From: Dermabacter vaginalis
GTDB taxonomy: Bacteria > Actinomycetota > Actinomycetes > Actinomycetales > Dermabacteraceae
Length of the DNA stretch: 64,000 nucleotides
Assembly (NCBI RefSeq): GCF_001678905.1
Contig: NZ_CP012117.1
Coordinates: 124,001-188,000, forward strand
Direction: 5' to 3'
The notes beneath the pieces were generated by a model. That model did not search any database, was not told the origin of the DNA, and saw nothing but the letters and a program-made list of their open reading frames with translations. The first letter of the stretch is position 1. Each line of letters opens with the position of its first letter. This document shows positions 51,957 to 60,499 of the stretch, piece after piece. Both the position numbers and the translations under genes were made by a program.

Positions 51957-53758
51957 AGCGAATCCTGCCACGCCTTGTAGAGCGCGGCGAAGCGGCCACC
52001 CTTCTCGATAAGCGCCGCGGGCGTGTCGTCCTCCACCACGACGCCGTCATGGAGCACGAGCACGCGGTCCGCGATCATGACGGTCGAGAGGCGGTGCGCG
52101 ATGATGAGTGCCGTGCGGTTGCCGAGGAGCTTCGTGAGGCCCTCTTGCACGAGCCGCTCGCTCGGGAGGTCAAGCGAGCTTGTCGCTTCGTCGAGGATGA
52201 GCACGTTCGGGTTCGCAAGGAACGCACGCGCGAACGAGATGAGCTGACGCTGACCCGCGGAAACGCGGCCGCCGCGCTTGCTCACGTCCGTGTCGTAGCC
52301 GTAGGGGAGGGCTTCGATGAACTCGTGGGCGCCGATCGCCTTCGCCGCGCGGATGATTTCCTCGCGGCTTGCGCCGGGACGCCCTAACTCGATGTTGTCG
52401 GCAACGGTGCCGCTGAACAGGTAGGCCTCTTGCGTCACCATCACGACATTGCGCGTGAGTTCCTCGCTCGTGAGCTCGCGAAGATCCACACCGTCGAGCT
52501 CGACCCTGCCTTTCGTGACGTCGTAGAAACGCGACACGAGTTTCGCGATCGTCGACTTACCCGCACCCGTTTGTCCCACGAGCGCGACGGTCTGGCCCGC
52601 GGGAATCGTGAGGTCGAGGGGCTTGAGCACGAGCGGGCCATCCTCGCTATAGCGGAATTCGGCATCCGTGAACTCGATGGCGCCCCGGCCGCTCGCAATG
52701 GATTTCGCGTGTGCGGCGTGGGGGTCGGCAACCGTCGGAATTTCCCACAAAAGCGCACTGATCTTCTCCAGTGCCGCCGTTGCTGACTGGAACGAGTTGT
52801 AAAAGTTTGCGATCTCATCGACCGGCTGGAAGAAGCGCCGCGCATACAGCACGAGGGCGAGGAGCACGCCCACGCTCAAGTCACCCGAAAGAACGCGGAA
52901 GCCGCCCACGACCAACACTGCCGCGACCGTGACGTTCGCGAGCAGGCGCAGAGCAGGCTGGTAGATGCCGAACACGGAGATCGAGTTGAGGGTTGCGCGG
53001 CGGTAGTTTTCCGCGAGGGCCCGGTACTCGCGCGAGTTCGATTCCTCTTTGCGGAAGGCCTTCACGGCGCGGATGCCGTTCATCGCCTCGACGAACTGCA
53101 CGATGAGCGCAGCCGAGTGGGTGCGCATGCCGCGATACGCGATACGCGAGCGCACCTGGAACCACACGGTCAGCGCGATGCAGGGGATGAGCAGCACGAG
53201 CATGATGAGGCCCGTGGGCCAGTCCATCGCGACGATCGAGGCGGCCGTGAGAACCATCGAGAGGCTCGAGCCGATGAGGATCGGCACGCCAAACTCGAGA
53301 AGCTCCCGCAGAGCTTCCATGTCAGAAGTCTGGCGAGAAACGATACGCCCGGAGGTGTAACGTTCGTGGAATTCGAGGGAAAGGCGCTGCGTGTGCCGGA
53401 AAACGCGGCGGCGCAGCTCAAGGAGGAGTCGCTGGCCGATGACGGAGGACTGGCGCGTAAAGACGAAAGTGAGGGCCGCGGCAATGATCGCGCACGCCGC
53501 GTGGAGGCCAGCCACGCCGAGTGCAGGCAGCGCGTCGCCCTCGATGAGGGCGGGAAGACCGTGGTCGATGCCCCACGCGAGAATCGCGGGCCCCGCGACG
53601 ACCGCGGCCTGCGCGAGAACCACCATGATGGCGACCAGCGCGATCGAGGCCTTCTCGGGTGCGAGAAGTTCCCGAAGAAGGGCGAATGAACGCTGACGCG
53701 AGGCACGGTTTTCTTCTTTCGTGAACTCGTGGTTTTCGTCGGTGACAACCTGACTCAT
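51953..53758 (-). CDS. ABC exporter half-transporter (full catalytic site)
   Basis: A 601-aa fused TMD-NBD protein. Six TM helices lie in residues 30-320. NBD motifs are GQTGAGKST (Walker A), VSAGQRQLISFARA (signature; Ala for Gly in LSGGQ) and VLILDEATSSLD (intact Walker B Glu). Its ATG overlaps the stop of the partner gene, so the two make one heterodimeric exporter of the multidrug or lipid type. A decamer copy at 52730 codes for the linker between TMD and NBD. Confidence 0.94.
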   Translation of the reverse strand: MSQVVTDENHEFTKEENRASRQRSFALLRELLAPEKASIALVAIMVVLAQAAVVAGPAILAWGIDHGLPALIEGDALPALGVAGLHAACAIIAAALTFVFTRQSSVIGQRLLLELRRRVFRHTQRLSLEFHERYTSGRIVSRQTSDMEALRELLEFGVPILIGSSLSMVLTAASIVAMDWPTGLIMLVLLIPCIALTVWFQVRSRIAYRGMRTHSAALIVQFVEAMNGIRAVKAFRKEESNSREYRALAENYRRATLNSISVFGIYQPALRLLANVTVAAVLVVGGFRVLSGDLSVGVLLALVLYARRFFQPVDEIANFYNSFQSATAALEKISALLWEIPTVADPHAAHAKSIASGRGAIEFTDAEFRYSEDGPLVLKPLDLTIPAGQTVALVGQTGAGKSTIAKLVSRFYDVTKGRVELDGVDLRELTSEELTRNVVMVTQEAYLFSGTVADNIELGRPGASREEIIRAAKAIGAHEFIEALPYGYDTDVSKRGGRVSAGQRQLISFARAFLANPNVLILDEATSSLDLPSERLVQEGLTKLLGNRTALIIAHRLSTVMIADRVLVLHDGVVVEDDTPAALIEKGGRFAALYKAWQDSL

Positions 53759-55716
53759 CGCGCACCTCCCTTCTCTTCGGCCGCGGCGCGAATCTCGGCA
53801 ACCTCGAGGCTTCCCGTCTCCGTTGCCACGCGCGTGAGGTTCCGATTGCCGCGCGCTTCCTCTTCCTGATTCGCGATCACGTAACGGTAGCGTTCACTCG
53901 TGGCCATGAGCTCGGTGTGTGTGCCCACGGCCGTGATGCGGCCATCCTCGAGGAGCGCCACGCGGTCCGCGAGGGCGACCGTTGAGGTGCGGTGCGCGAC
54001 GATGAGCGTGGTCGTGTGGGAGAGAACCTCGCGCAACCGCTCCGTGACGCGTTCTTCCGTTTTCGTATCGAGCGCGGAGAGCGGATCGTCGAGCAAGAGC
54101 ACCGTGGGCTTCGCCGCGATCGCGCGCGCGAGGGCGAGACGCTGGCGCTGGCCGCCCGAAAGGCTCATGCCCTCCTCGCCGATGTGGGTGTCGACGCCCT
54201 CGGGTAGCTCGTAGGCGTAGCGCGCGTCGGCGGTGTCGAGGGCGAGGTCGAGCGCCTCGTCAAGCTCGGCACTGCGCGTGGAGGTGCGCGTCAATGGGGG
54301 CACGGTGCCGTCGGAACCAAAAAGCCGGTTCGAAAACTCCACGGTTCCGACGGTTCTTTCGTACCCGGGCGCCCCAAGGAGCACGTTGTCGCGAACGGAA
54401 TCGCTGAAAAGCGTCGCATCCTCGAACGCGAAGGCCGTCATGCTGTGGAGGGTGTCGAGGGGGATGTCGCGCACGTCGTAGCCGTCGATCGTGATCGAGC
54501 CTGAGGTGACGTCGTAGAGGCGTGGCACGAGCTGGAGCAGGGTCGATTTGCCGGAGCCCGTGATGCCCACGAGCGCCATCGTTTCGCCGGGCTTGACCTC
54601 GAGGCTCACACCGTCGAGGAGGTCAGGCATGTGCGCGGGCGAATCGGAGTAGCGGAAGTGGACGTCGTGGAGGGCGAGGCGCCCCTCGAATGTGCGCCCG
54701 GGTTCGATTGTGGGGTGCTCGGGGTCGGTGATCGTGTTCGCGGCATCCTTGACTTCGAAGTAACGGTCGAGGGCCGTGTTGGTGTTGATGAGCATGCCAA
54801 AAAGCTGGCCGAGCATGCGCACGGGGCCCGTGACGAGCACGGCGGTCACGAAGTAGGCGCTGAGCTGGCCGAGGTTCATGTGGCCGTGTGCCGTGAGGTA
54901 GATGCCGAGCAGGAGGCTGATGGAGGTGGCGATCTCCGGGAGGCCATACATGAGCATGTCGAAGCGGGCGATGGCCGTGGCCTTTTTGACCTCGGTGCCG
55001 CGCAGTTCGTTGGCCTGATGCGTGAACTGTTCGAGGGCCGTGGGGCCGCGCCCGAAGGCCTTGAGCACGCGAATGCCCTGAACCGACTGCTCGATTGTGG
55101 TGGCGAGATCGCCGTTTTGATCCTGCGAGAGGCGCGAGAGAGTGGAGAATTGGCGGTTGAACCGGAACGAAAAGATTCCAATCGGGATCGCCGCTGCAAT
55201 GAAGACGAGGGCGAGAATCCAGCTCGAGCGAAGAAGCAGGATGATGCCCACGATTACGGTGACCGCCGTGGTCACGCCCATGATCACGCCGAAGGCGATC
55301 CAGCGGCGGATGAGGTTCGTGTCGCTCATCGCGCGTGAGAGGAGCTGCCCCGAGCTCCATCGGTCGTGGAAGGCGACGGGCATGTGCTGGATTTTGTCGT
55401 AGAGATCCGTGCGCATGTCACGTTCGACTCCGGTCGCGGGCACGAGGGCGAACACGCGGCGAAGGAAAAGAAGGAGGGCCTCGAAGATGCCGAGCACGAG
55501 AACTGTGGCGCCGGCGGTCCACACGGCTGCGGCGGTGCCACCTTCAACGAGATCAGAGTTCACGAGGCGCTCGAGCACCTGCGGAATCATGAGGCCGAGA
55601 ACGGCGCTGCCGATCGCGCACAAAAGCCCAAGGACGAGCCTTATGCGGATGGGTTTCACAATGCCCCACAGGCGAATCATGGGGTGCGGGCGCGGGGGAG
55701 CGGCACTGTTCTGCAT
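53755..55716 (-). CDS. ABC exporter half-transporter (degenerate catalytic site)
   Basis: A 653-aa fused TMD-NBD protein; start taken as ATG 55716, with GTG nine bases upstream as alternative. Walker A is GITGSGKST, the signature LSGGQRQRLALARA is intact, but Walker B reads VLLLDDPLSALD, so Asp replaces the catalytic Glu, as in asymmetric heterodimers such as BmrCD. An insertion of about 30 residues in the NBD (about 445-475, around FGSDGTVPPLTRTS) contains two decamer-like sequences in opposite orientation. It begins about 76 bp from a Zur/Fur-like box that may serve both directions. Confidence 0.94.
   Translation of the reverse strand: MQNSAAPPRPHPMIRLWGIVKPIRIRLVLGLLCAIGSAVLGLMIPQVLERLVNSDLVEGGTAAAVWTAGATVLVLGIFEALLLFLRRVFALVPATGVERDMRTDLYDKIQHMPVAFHDRWSSGQLLSRAMSDTNLIRRWIAFGVIMGVTTAVTVIVGIILLLRSSWILALVFIAAAIPIGIFSFRFNRQFSTLSRLSQDQNGDLATTIEQSVQGIRVLKAFGRGPTALEQFTHQANELRGTEVKKATAIARFDMLMYGLPEIATSISLLLGIYLTAHGHMNLGQLSAYFVTAVLVTGPVRMLGQLFGMLINTNTALDRYFEVKDAANTITDPEHPTIEPGRTFEGRLALHDVHFRYSDSPAHMPDLLDGVSLEVKPGETMALVGITGSGKSTLLQLVPRLYDVTSGSITIDGYDVRDIPLDTLHSMTAFAFEDATLFSDSVRDNVLLGAPGYERTVGTVEFSNRLFGSDGTVPPLTRTSTRSAELDEALDLALDTADARYAYELPEGVDTHIGEEGMSLSGGQRQRLALARAIAAKPTVLLLDDPLSALDTKTEERVTERLREVLSHTTTLIVAHRTSTVALADRVALLEDGRITAVGTHTELMATSERYRYVIANQEEEARGNRNLTRVATETGSLEVAEIRAAAEEKGGAR
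54308..54353. repeat. Inverted pair of the decamer core inside an ABC gene
   Basis: CCGTCGGAACC (54308-54318) and GGTTCCGACGG (54343-54353) form a perfect 11-bp inverted repeat with a 24-nt loop. The right arm is part of an exact AASCGTCGGA copy. It lies within coding sequence. Confidence 0.75.
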
Positions 55717-55791
55717 GATGTACACAATCTTAGGGATGGTGGCGGTTTCGTGTGTGCTGTTTCACGAAGTGAGCGGTCATCAACGCCTAGA

Positions 55792-55806
55792 TGAGAACCG
55801 TTCTCA
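55792..55806. promoter_or_regulatory. Zur/Fur-like 7-1-7 palindrome
   Basis: TGAGAAC-C-GTTCTCA is a perfect 15-bp palindrome with the 7-1-7 layout of Fur-family operators. It stands between the divergent ABC exporter (start 55716) and a choice-of-anchor M protein (start 55873). Zinc-linked genes downstream favour Zur over Fur. Confidence 0.6.
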
Positions 55807-55872
55807 ATAGTGTAGGGTGGTGCCCACCTGTTCACGCGCCGAGTTCCGCGGCGCCCAGCCGAGAAAGAAGCC

Positions 55873-58086
55873 ATGTCCCTCACAACGCCACGGGCCTCGA
55901 TGTCTCGACGCCTCTTCGCCACGATGGCGGCAACCGTCGTCACCGTTACTCTCGCTATCGCCCCGTTCCATACTCCGCCCGCAAGCGCCGCGCCGGGCGA
56001 GATTCCGCGCGACTCCTCCCTTTTCGTCGCCGAAAAAGGCCACGTCGACAGCCCCAAGGTTTTCTACAAAGACGGTCATTTGAGCCTCGAAACCGAAGCC
56101 AAGGGAGAGAGGCGACCGATCGACACGGCGATCCACAACCTCGGTCACGGCTATACGCGAGAGGGCAAGCAAAACTTCATCTTCACCGTTCCGAAGAATG
56201 CCCCCGAGCTCGACTTCCTCGGAAAACCCGGGACCGACTTGTTCATGTCCCCCATGATCTCCAACCTTCCGCACGACCCGATCTGGGCAGGATTCGGCGC
56301 GGACACGGGCGTACCGATCGAAAACTTCCGTGACGGTGCCTTCACGCTTGACCTCGTCGATGTCAAGGGGCCGGGCCGCGTGGAACAGTTCCGCTGGAGT
56401 CCAGGCGGCGAAGGAGAAAGCGGATATTTGACCCGCATGCTCAGCAGTAGCGACTCCCGCTACCGAAGCGCGCTCCTCACTGCCGGGACGCACACCCACA
56501 ACTACACCACGTTCTCGCGCCCGGGCCGCTACGAGCTCACGTATCGCGCGAGCGCACGCACCAAGAGCGGCTCGCTACTAGCGACGAAGGAATACACGAC
56601 CCAGTGGCAAGTGGGCGGCAACCGCCCCGGAGCCGCGATGACAAGCATCGCTGAAAAGACACCCTCTCAGGCGAAACACGGATTGACGATCACCCCCGCC
56701 TCCGGCGTCGAGGGGAGGGACTCGGCAGTCGAAGGCAAGCTCCATACGCTCGAGGTCCGCACCCCGGAAGTGGAGAAGGGCACCGCAGAATTCACCGTCA
56801 ACGGCTCTCACCTCGCCACCGTCGGCCTTTCGCACGGTTACGCGGGCTTCCATGAACTCCTTCCCGCCGATGCGTCCCGGTACCAGGTCAACGTTCGCGA
56901 TGAATCCGGCGCTCTCCGCTACACCTCCGCGCCGCTCTCACTCAAAGACGCCAAGGCCAGCACAGGCGAAAGCGCAGACCCGCTCGCGCCGAACGCCGAA
57001 AAATCCGAAAAATTCGGCGCGAAGGAACTGAGCATCGGCTCGCGCCGCGTATCTGCCTCCTTCGCCCCCGCGAGCAACGGAACACACGCGCTCACGGTGA
57101 CGGTCGACGACCCCCAATTCGCGGGCTTCGTCTCGCTTGGTCAGTTCAGCTCCGAAAAAGACGACCTGCCCAACACGACGTTTGACACCGCGGTTCGCGG
57201 CGGCAAAGCCACCCTCAGCGTCCCGAGCAGTTACCTCGACAGTGGTGACGCGCTCAAGCTCAGTCTCACTCCGCATCCGCTCGTGCGCAACGCCAAGAAA
57301 ACCTCGGTGACCCTCGCGTCCTCATTCAACGCACGCGACACCTTTAAGAAAACGTTCGAGCTGAGCCCGGATGGGGCAACATCACCGAGCAATGATCAGC
57401 CGCGCCCCGACCCCTCGCAGCCGTCGGACCCGACCACTCCCGGCGAGGCACCAACGTGCCGCGACCGCCTCCTGATCGACCACGGTCACCTCGATCTCGC
57501 CCTCCAGGGCGATGCGAGCGGCGTGAGCTCAACGATCAAGGACGACAGCCGAATCGGCGCGAAAAATACCGTCGATCGCGATGGCGGCGAGATTGCTCTT
57601 GTCGTGAGCGATGCCGCCAAGGAAGCGCGCACCAAGGCGCAGGCTGGCAAGGAATGGGACGGCATTCTCGCGCCCGTGGGGGAACCGACGTGGGTGCTCC
57701 CGTTCTCGCAGAATCCCTCCCTTCCCTGGCCCGGGTACAGCACGGAACGCGTCAAGGAAGGAGACTTCTCCTCCTACGAACTGACGCTTGAGAAAGTCAC
57801 GGGCCCCGGCGACGTGTCGCTCTTCGTCCCCGACGGCCTCGGCGGAAAACCGAGGACACTGCTGGCCTCACGCAAGGGGGCCCCGCGCTCCCTCCCGATC
57901 GAAGGCCCCACACACGCGCACACTGCGTGGGCCTTCACCAAGCCGGGCACGTACACCCTGACCTTCACCTACAAGGCGGTGAAGCCCGACGGCACCACGG
58001 TGACCTCGAACCCTCAGACCCTCACGATCCTCGTGGGCAAGAATGCGAAAGACGAGTTCTGTTCGGCGACTACGCTAGAGCCATGA
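55873..58086 (+). CDS. Secreted choice-of-anchor M domain protein (zinc-associated surface protein)
   Basis: A 737-aa secreted protein. Signal peptide of about 40 residues ends near PPASAAPG. Two anchor-M domains are seen: one at about 45-250 with GHVDS, THTHNYTTFSRPGRYELTY and a second at about 530-735 with HGHLDL, THAHTAWAFTKPGTYTLTF. Each has the typical His-rich pair and a W/F-x-F-x-x-P-G-x-Y strand. Such domains in actinomycetes go with zinc/manganese ABC importers and Zur. Two cysteines near 535 and 731 may bridge. No LPXTG motif or C-terminal TM anchor is present, so it may be released. A Zur-like box lies 67 bp upstream. Confidence 0.82.
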   Translation: MSLTTPRASMSRRLFATMAATVVTVTLAIAPFHTPPASAAPGEIPRDSSLFVAEKGHVDSPKVFYKDGHLSLETEAKGERRPIDTAIHNLGHGYTREGKQNFIFTVPKNAPELDFLGKPGTDLFMSPMISNLPHDPIWAGFGADTGVPIENFRDGAFTLDLVDVKGPGRVEQFRWSPGGEGESGYLTRMLSSSDSRYRSALLTAGTHTHNYTTFSRPGRYELTYRASARTKSGSLLATKEYTTQWQVGGNRPGAAMTSIAEKTPSQAKHGLTITPASGVEGRDSAVEGKLHTLEVRTPEVEKGTAEFTVNGSHLATVGLSHGYAGFHELLPADASRYQVNVRDESGALRYTSAPLSLKDAKASTGESADPLAPNAEKSEKFGAKELSIGSRRVSASFAPASNGTHALTVTVDDPQFAGFVSLGQFSSEKDDLPNTTFDTAVRGGKATLSVPSSYLDSGDALKLSLTPHPLVRNAKKTSVTLASSFNARDTFKKTFELSPDGATSPSNDQPRPDPSQPSDPTTPGEAPTCRDRLLIDHGHLDLALQGDASGVSSTIKDDSRIGAKNTVDRDGGEIALVVSDAAKEARTKAQAGKEWDGILAPVGEPTWVLPFSQNPSLPWPGYSTERVKEGDFSSYELTLEKVTGPGDVSLFVPDGLGGKPRTLLASRKGAPRSLPIEGPTHAHTAWAFTKPGTYTLTFTYKAVKPDGTTVTSNPQTLTILVGKNAKDEFCSATTLEP

Positions 58087-58907
58087 TTCACTCACGCATG
58101 GATTTTCACTCGCCCGCACACGGGATGGGCACGAGCGCGGTGGTGCTTTACCCGCAGCAAACCGACGGCCAGATCGGTATGGCGGGAGGGATCGACCTCG
58201 ACGAGAACGGCGAGCCGCGCGTTCCGGTCCTGTACCTCCTGCACGGCCTGAGCGACGACTGCACGGGATGGACGCGCCGCACGAGCATCGAACGCTACGC
58301 CTCCGCGAAGGGGATCTGCGTGGTGATGCCCGAGGTGCGCCGTTCGTTTTACGCCGATGAAGTGCTCGGTGAAAAGTACTGGACGTACGTGAGCGAGGAG
58401 CTTCCCGCGCTCATCAACCAGACCTTCCGGATTTCGACGGCTCGCGAAGACACGTTCGTTGCTGGCCTCTCCATGGGCGGCTTCGGCGCGATGAAGCTCG
58501 CGCTCAACCAGCCCGAGCGCTTCGCCGCGGCAGGCTCATTCTCGGGCGCGCTTGCGGTTGCGGAGCGCGACTACACCGAGTTCGGGCATGCAATGCCCGC
58601 GCGAATATGGGGTCAGGGCCTCACGCCCGAGGACGGAAGCGTGTACGAGTCGTACTTCGAGGGCGTGGAGCAGGGCGCGTTTCCCGCGATTGACGATCTC
58701 AACGCGCTCGCGCAGAAGGCCGAGCCGGGCTCGCTTCCGCGATTGTGGATCGGGTGCGGAACCGAAGATTTCCTGCTTGAGGAAACGCGGGCTTTCGTGA
58801 GCACGCTCGAAGAGGCGGGGCATGCGCACGAGGTGACGTACACGCCCGGGGCCCACGAATGGGCCGTGTGGGACGAGTACGTGCGTCGCTTCCTCGACTG
58901 GATCTAA
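58083..58907 (+). CDS. Alpha/beta-hydrolase esterase (S-formylglutathione hydrolase-like)
   Basis: A 274-aa cytosolic esterase of the esterase-D/antigen 85 superfamily. VLYLLHGLSDDCTGWTRRTS (about 45-64), nucleophile Ser in AGLSMGGFG (about 123-131), catalytic Asp in GCGTEDFLLEE and His in PGAHEWAVWDEY. No signal peptide. Its ATG overlaps the stop of the anchor-M gene (ATGA), suggesting one transcript and perhaps shared Zur-type control. Substrate unknown. Confidence 0.9.
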   Translation: MIHSRMDFHSPAHGMGTSAVVLYPQQTDGQIGMAGGIDLDENGEPRVPVLYLLHGLSDDCTGWTRRTSIERYASAKGICVVMPEVRRSFYADEVLGEKYWTYVSEELPALINQTFRISTAREDTFVAGLSMGGFGAMKLALNQPERFAAAGSFSGALAVAERDYTEFGHAMPARIWGQGLTPEDGSVYESYFEGVEQGAFPAIDDLNALAQKAEPGSLPRLWIGCGTEDFLLEETRAFVSTLEEAGHAHEVTYTPGAHEWAVWDEYVRRFLDWI

Positions 58908-59407
58908 CGCTCGGGCGCTTCGCCGGAGTCCTTGGTGCCCTCGGTGTTCGTGCTGTCGAGTGCGTCGAACACCTGCCCCGATGTCGCGTTTTCCAGAACC
59001 CGCTCGCCGATGAGAGCGATCGGGAGTGCCGCGAAACCGCCGTGTTGCTGCGCGAACGCCCACGCCTCGGTGTCGTGGTGGTAGTTGACCCACGACGTGC
59101 GCGGATCGGTGGGCTGAAGCGCGATCTGGATTTGGGCGCTGTGCTTATCGGCGGGTGACCACACGATGATCGCGTGGTCCGGGGCGCGGCGCGTGAGTGC
59201 GTCGAGCCACGGGGTGTGCTGACCCTTGCGGGCGGGGGAGACCCACCACGCGAAGAACAGGGTGGGCACGAGGATGATCGTCATCGTGATCCACCACCCG
59301 TAGTACGCGCAGATCGCCGCGGCGACCGCCCCCACGAGCAGAAACATGGCCGTGCGCAGCCACAGCCGGATCGCAGGCGGGTGCGAGCGGGAGTTGCGCG
59401 TGCTCAT
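58904..59407 (-). CDS. Two-TM protein with cysteine-less glutaredoxin-like domain
   Basis: A 167-aa protein. Two TM helices (about 17-36 and 38-56) are followed by a glutaredoxin-like domain: HAIIVWSPADKHS (where C-x-x-C is expected), WVNYHHDTEAWAFAQQHGG (strand, then helix) and LPIALIGERVLENATSGQVF (cis-Pro and the C-terminal motif). The active cysteines are replaced by Ser-Pro-Ala-Asp, so redox activity is unlikely. Overlaps the esterase stop by four bases (convergent) and the LysR gene by four bases (same strand). Confidence 0.7.
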   Translation of the reverse strand: MSTRNSRSHPPAIRLWLRTAMFLLVGAVAAAICAYYGWWITMTIILVPTLFFAWWVSPARKGQHTPWLDALTRRAPDHAIIVWSPADKHSAQIQIALQPTDPRTSWVNYHHDTEAWAFAQQHGGFAALPIALIGERVLENATSGQVFDALDSTNTEGTKDSGEAPER

Positions 59408-60405
59408 GACTGCGCCTCCTCGCGCGCGTTGTTCTCAATATCCGCGAGGGCATCGAGATTGTCGATGTCCTCGGTATCGAGGTGCACATGGGCGTGCGTG
59501 AGCGTGCACCCGTGGGCGTTCGCGTTGTGGCGAAGCGTGTTCACGAAGGCCGCGATCGCGGGGATCTTGAGCGCACCGGGGCGGTTGACGATGCCGATCA
59601 CGCGGTTGTCGAGCTCTTTCACTTCCTTGATGACGACCGTGTCGTTCGGGTAGGCCTCGAGGGCAATCTCGGGAAGGAGCGCGATAACGCCCGTGTTGTG
59701 CCCCACGAGGCGCTGGGCCACCGTCGAATCGTCCGTGCAGTACCGAATATCGGGTGTGAAGCCCGCGACCTGTGCGTGGTGGTGGAGGTTCGCGCTGCAC
59801 CTATCGCAGCCGGCAACCCACGCCTCGCCGTTCAAATCCTTCATGCTGATGTCGTCTCGCTTCGCGAGAGGATGCCCCTTCGGGAGAATGAGCCGCACCG
59901 GGTCGGCGAGGATCGGCGTCCACTCGAGCGCTTCGTGCTCCTCGGGTGGGGTTTGCGAGTAGCGGAAAATCATCGCGACGTCGAAGTTATTGCCGCGCAC
60001 GCCTTCGAGTGCCTCGGGCGGCTCGCATTCGGTGAAGCCCAGTTCTATGCCGGGGTAGTCCTTTTCCATGCGGGCGAGGGTTGGAGGTAGCAGCATCGCG
60101 GCGGCCGAAGGAAAAGCCGCGCAGCGCACGAGGCCCTTCTTGAGGGCGGCGAGGTCGTTCATTTCGGTCTCCGCTGCCTCGAGGTTCGCCGCAATCGCGG
60201 CAGCGTGCACGGCGAGTCGCGCGCCGGCCTCGGTGGGGGTGACGCCGCCCGAGCCGCGCACGACGAGCTGCATGCCAGTATCTTTTTCGAGGGCAGCGAT
60301 GTGCTGGGACACGGCGGGCTGGGTCCAGCCAAGCTCACGCGCCGCGGCGCCGATCGAGCCATTGGTGACCACTCTGTTGAAGATCACGAGTCTGCGAGGA
60401 TCCAT
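59404..60405 (-). CDS. LysR-family transcriptional regulator
   Basis: A 333-aa regulator. ATG at 60405 (MDPRRLVIFNRVVTNGS). HTH at about 15-40 (GSIGAAARELGWTQPAVSQH). The effector domain spans about 90-300; the C-terminal tail is acidic and charged. Divergent from manA, with 94 bp between starts, so it may regulate itself or manA. The effector cannot be read from sequence. Confidence 0.92.
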   Translation of the reverse strand: MDPRRLVIFNRVVTNGSIGAAARELGWTQPAVSQHIAALEKDTGMQLVVRGSGGVTPTEAGARLAVHAAAIAANLEAAETEMNDLAALKKGLVRCAAFPSAAAMLLPPTLARMEKDYPGIELGFTECEPPEALEGVRGNNFDVAMIFRYSQTPPEEHEALEWTPILADPVRLILPKGHPLAKRDDISMKDLNGEAWVAGCDRCSANLHHHAQVAGFTPDIRYCTDDSTVAQRLVGHNTGVIALLPEIALEAYPNDTVVIKEVKELDNRVIGIVNRPGALKIPAIAAFVNTLRHNANAHGCTLTHAHVHLDTEDIDNLDALADIENNAREEAQS

Positions 60406-60499
60406 ACGCCCGAGTCTACAGGCCTCCAAAGGGTTTCTTATGGGGTGTGTGCTACGTCTAGGATTGATTCTCGTAACAGGTTCACTCGGGAGGCACCGG

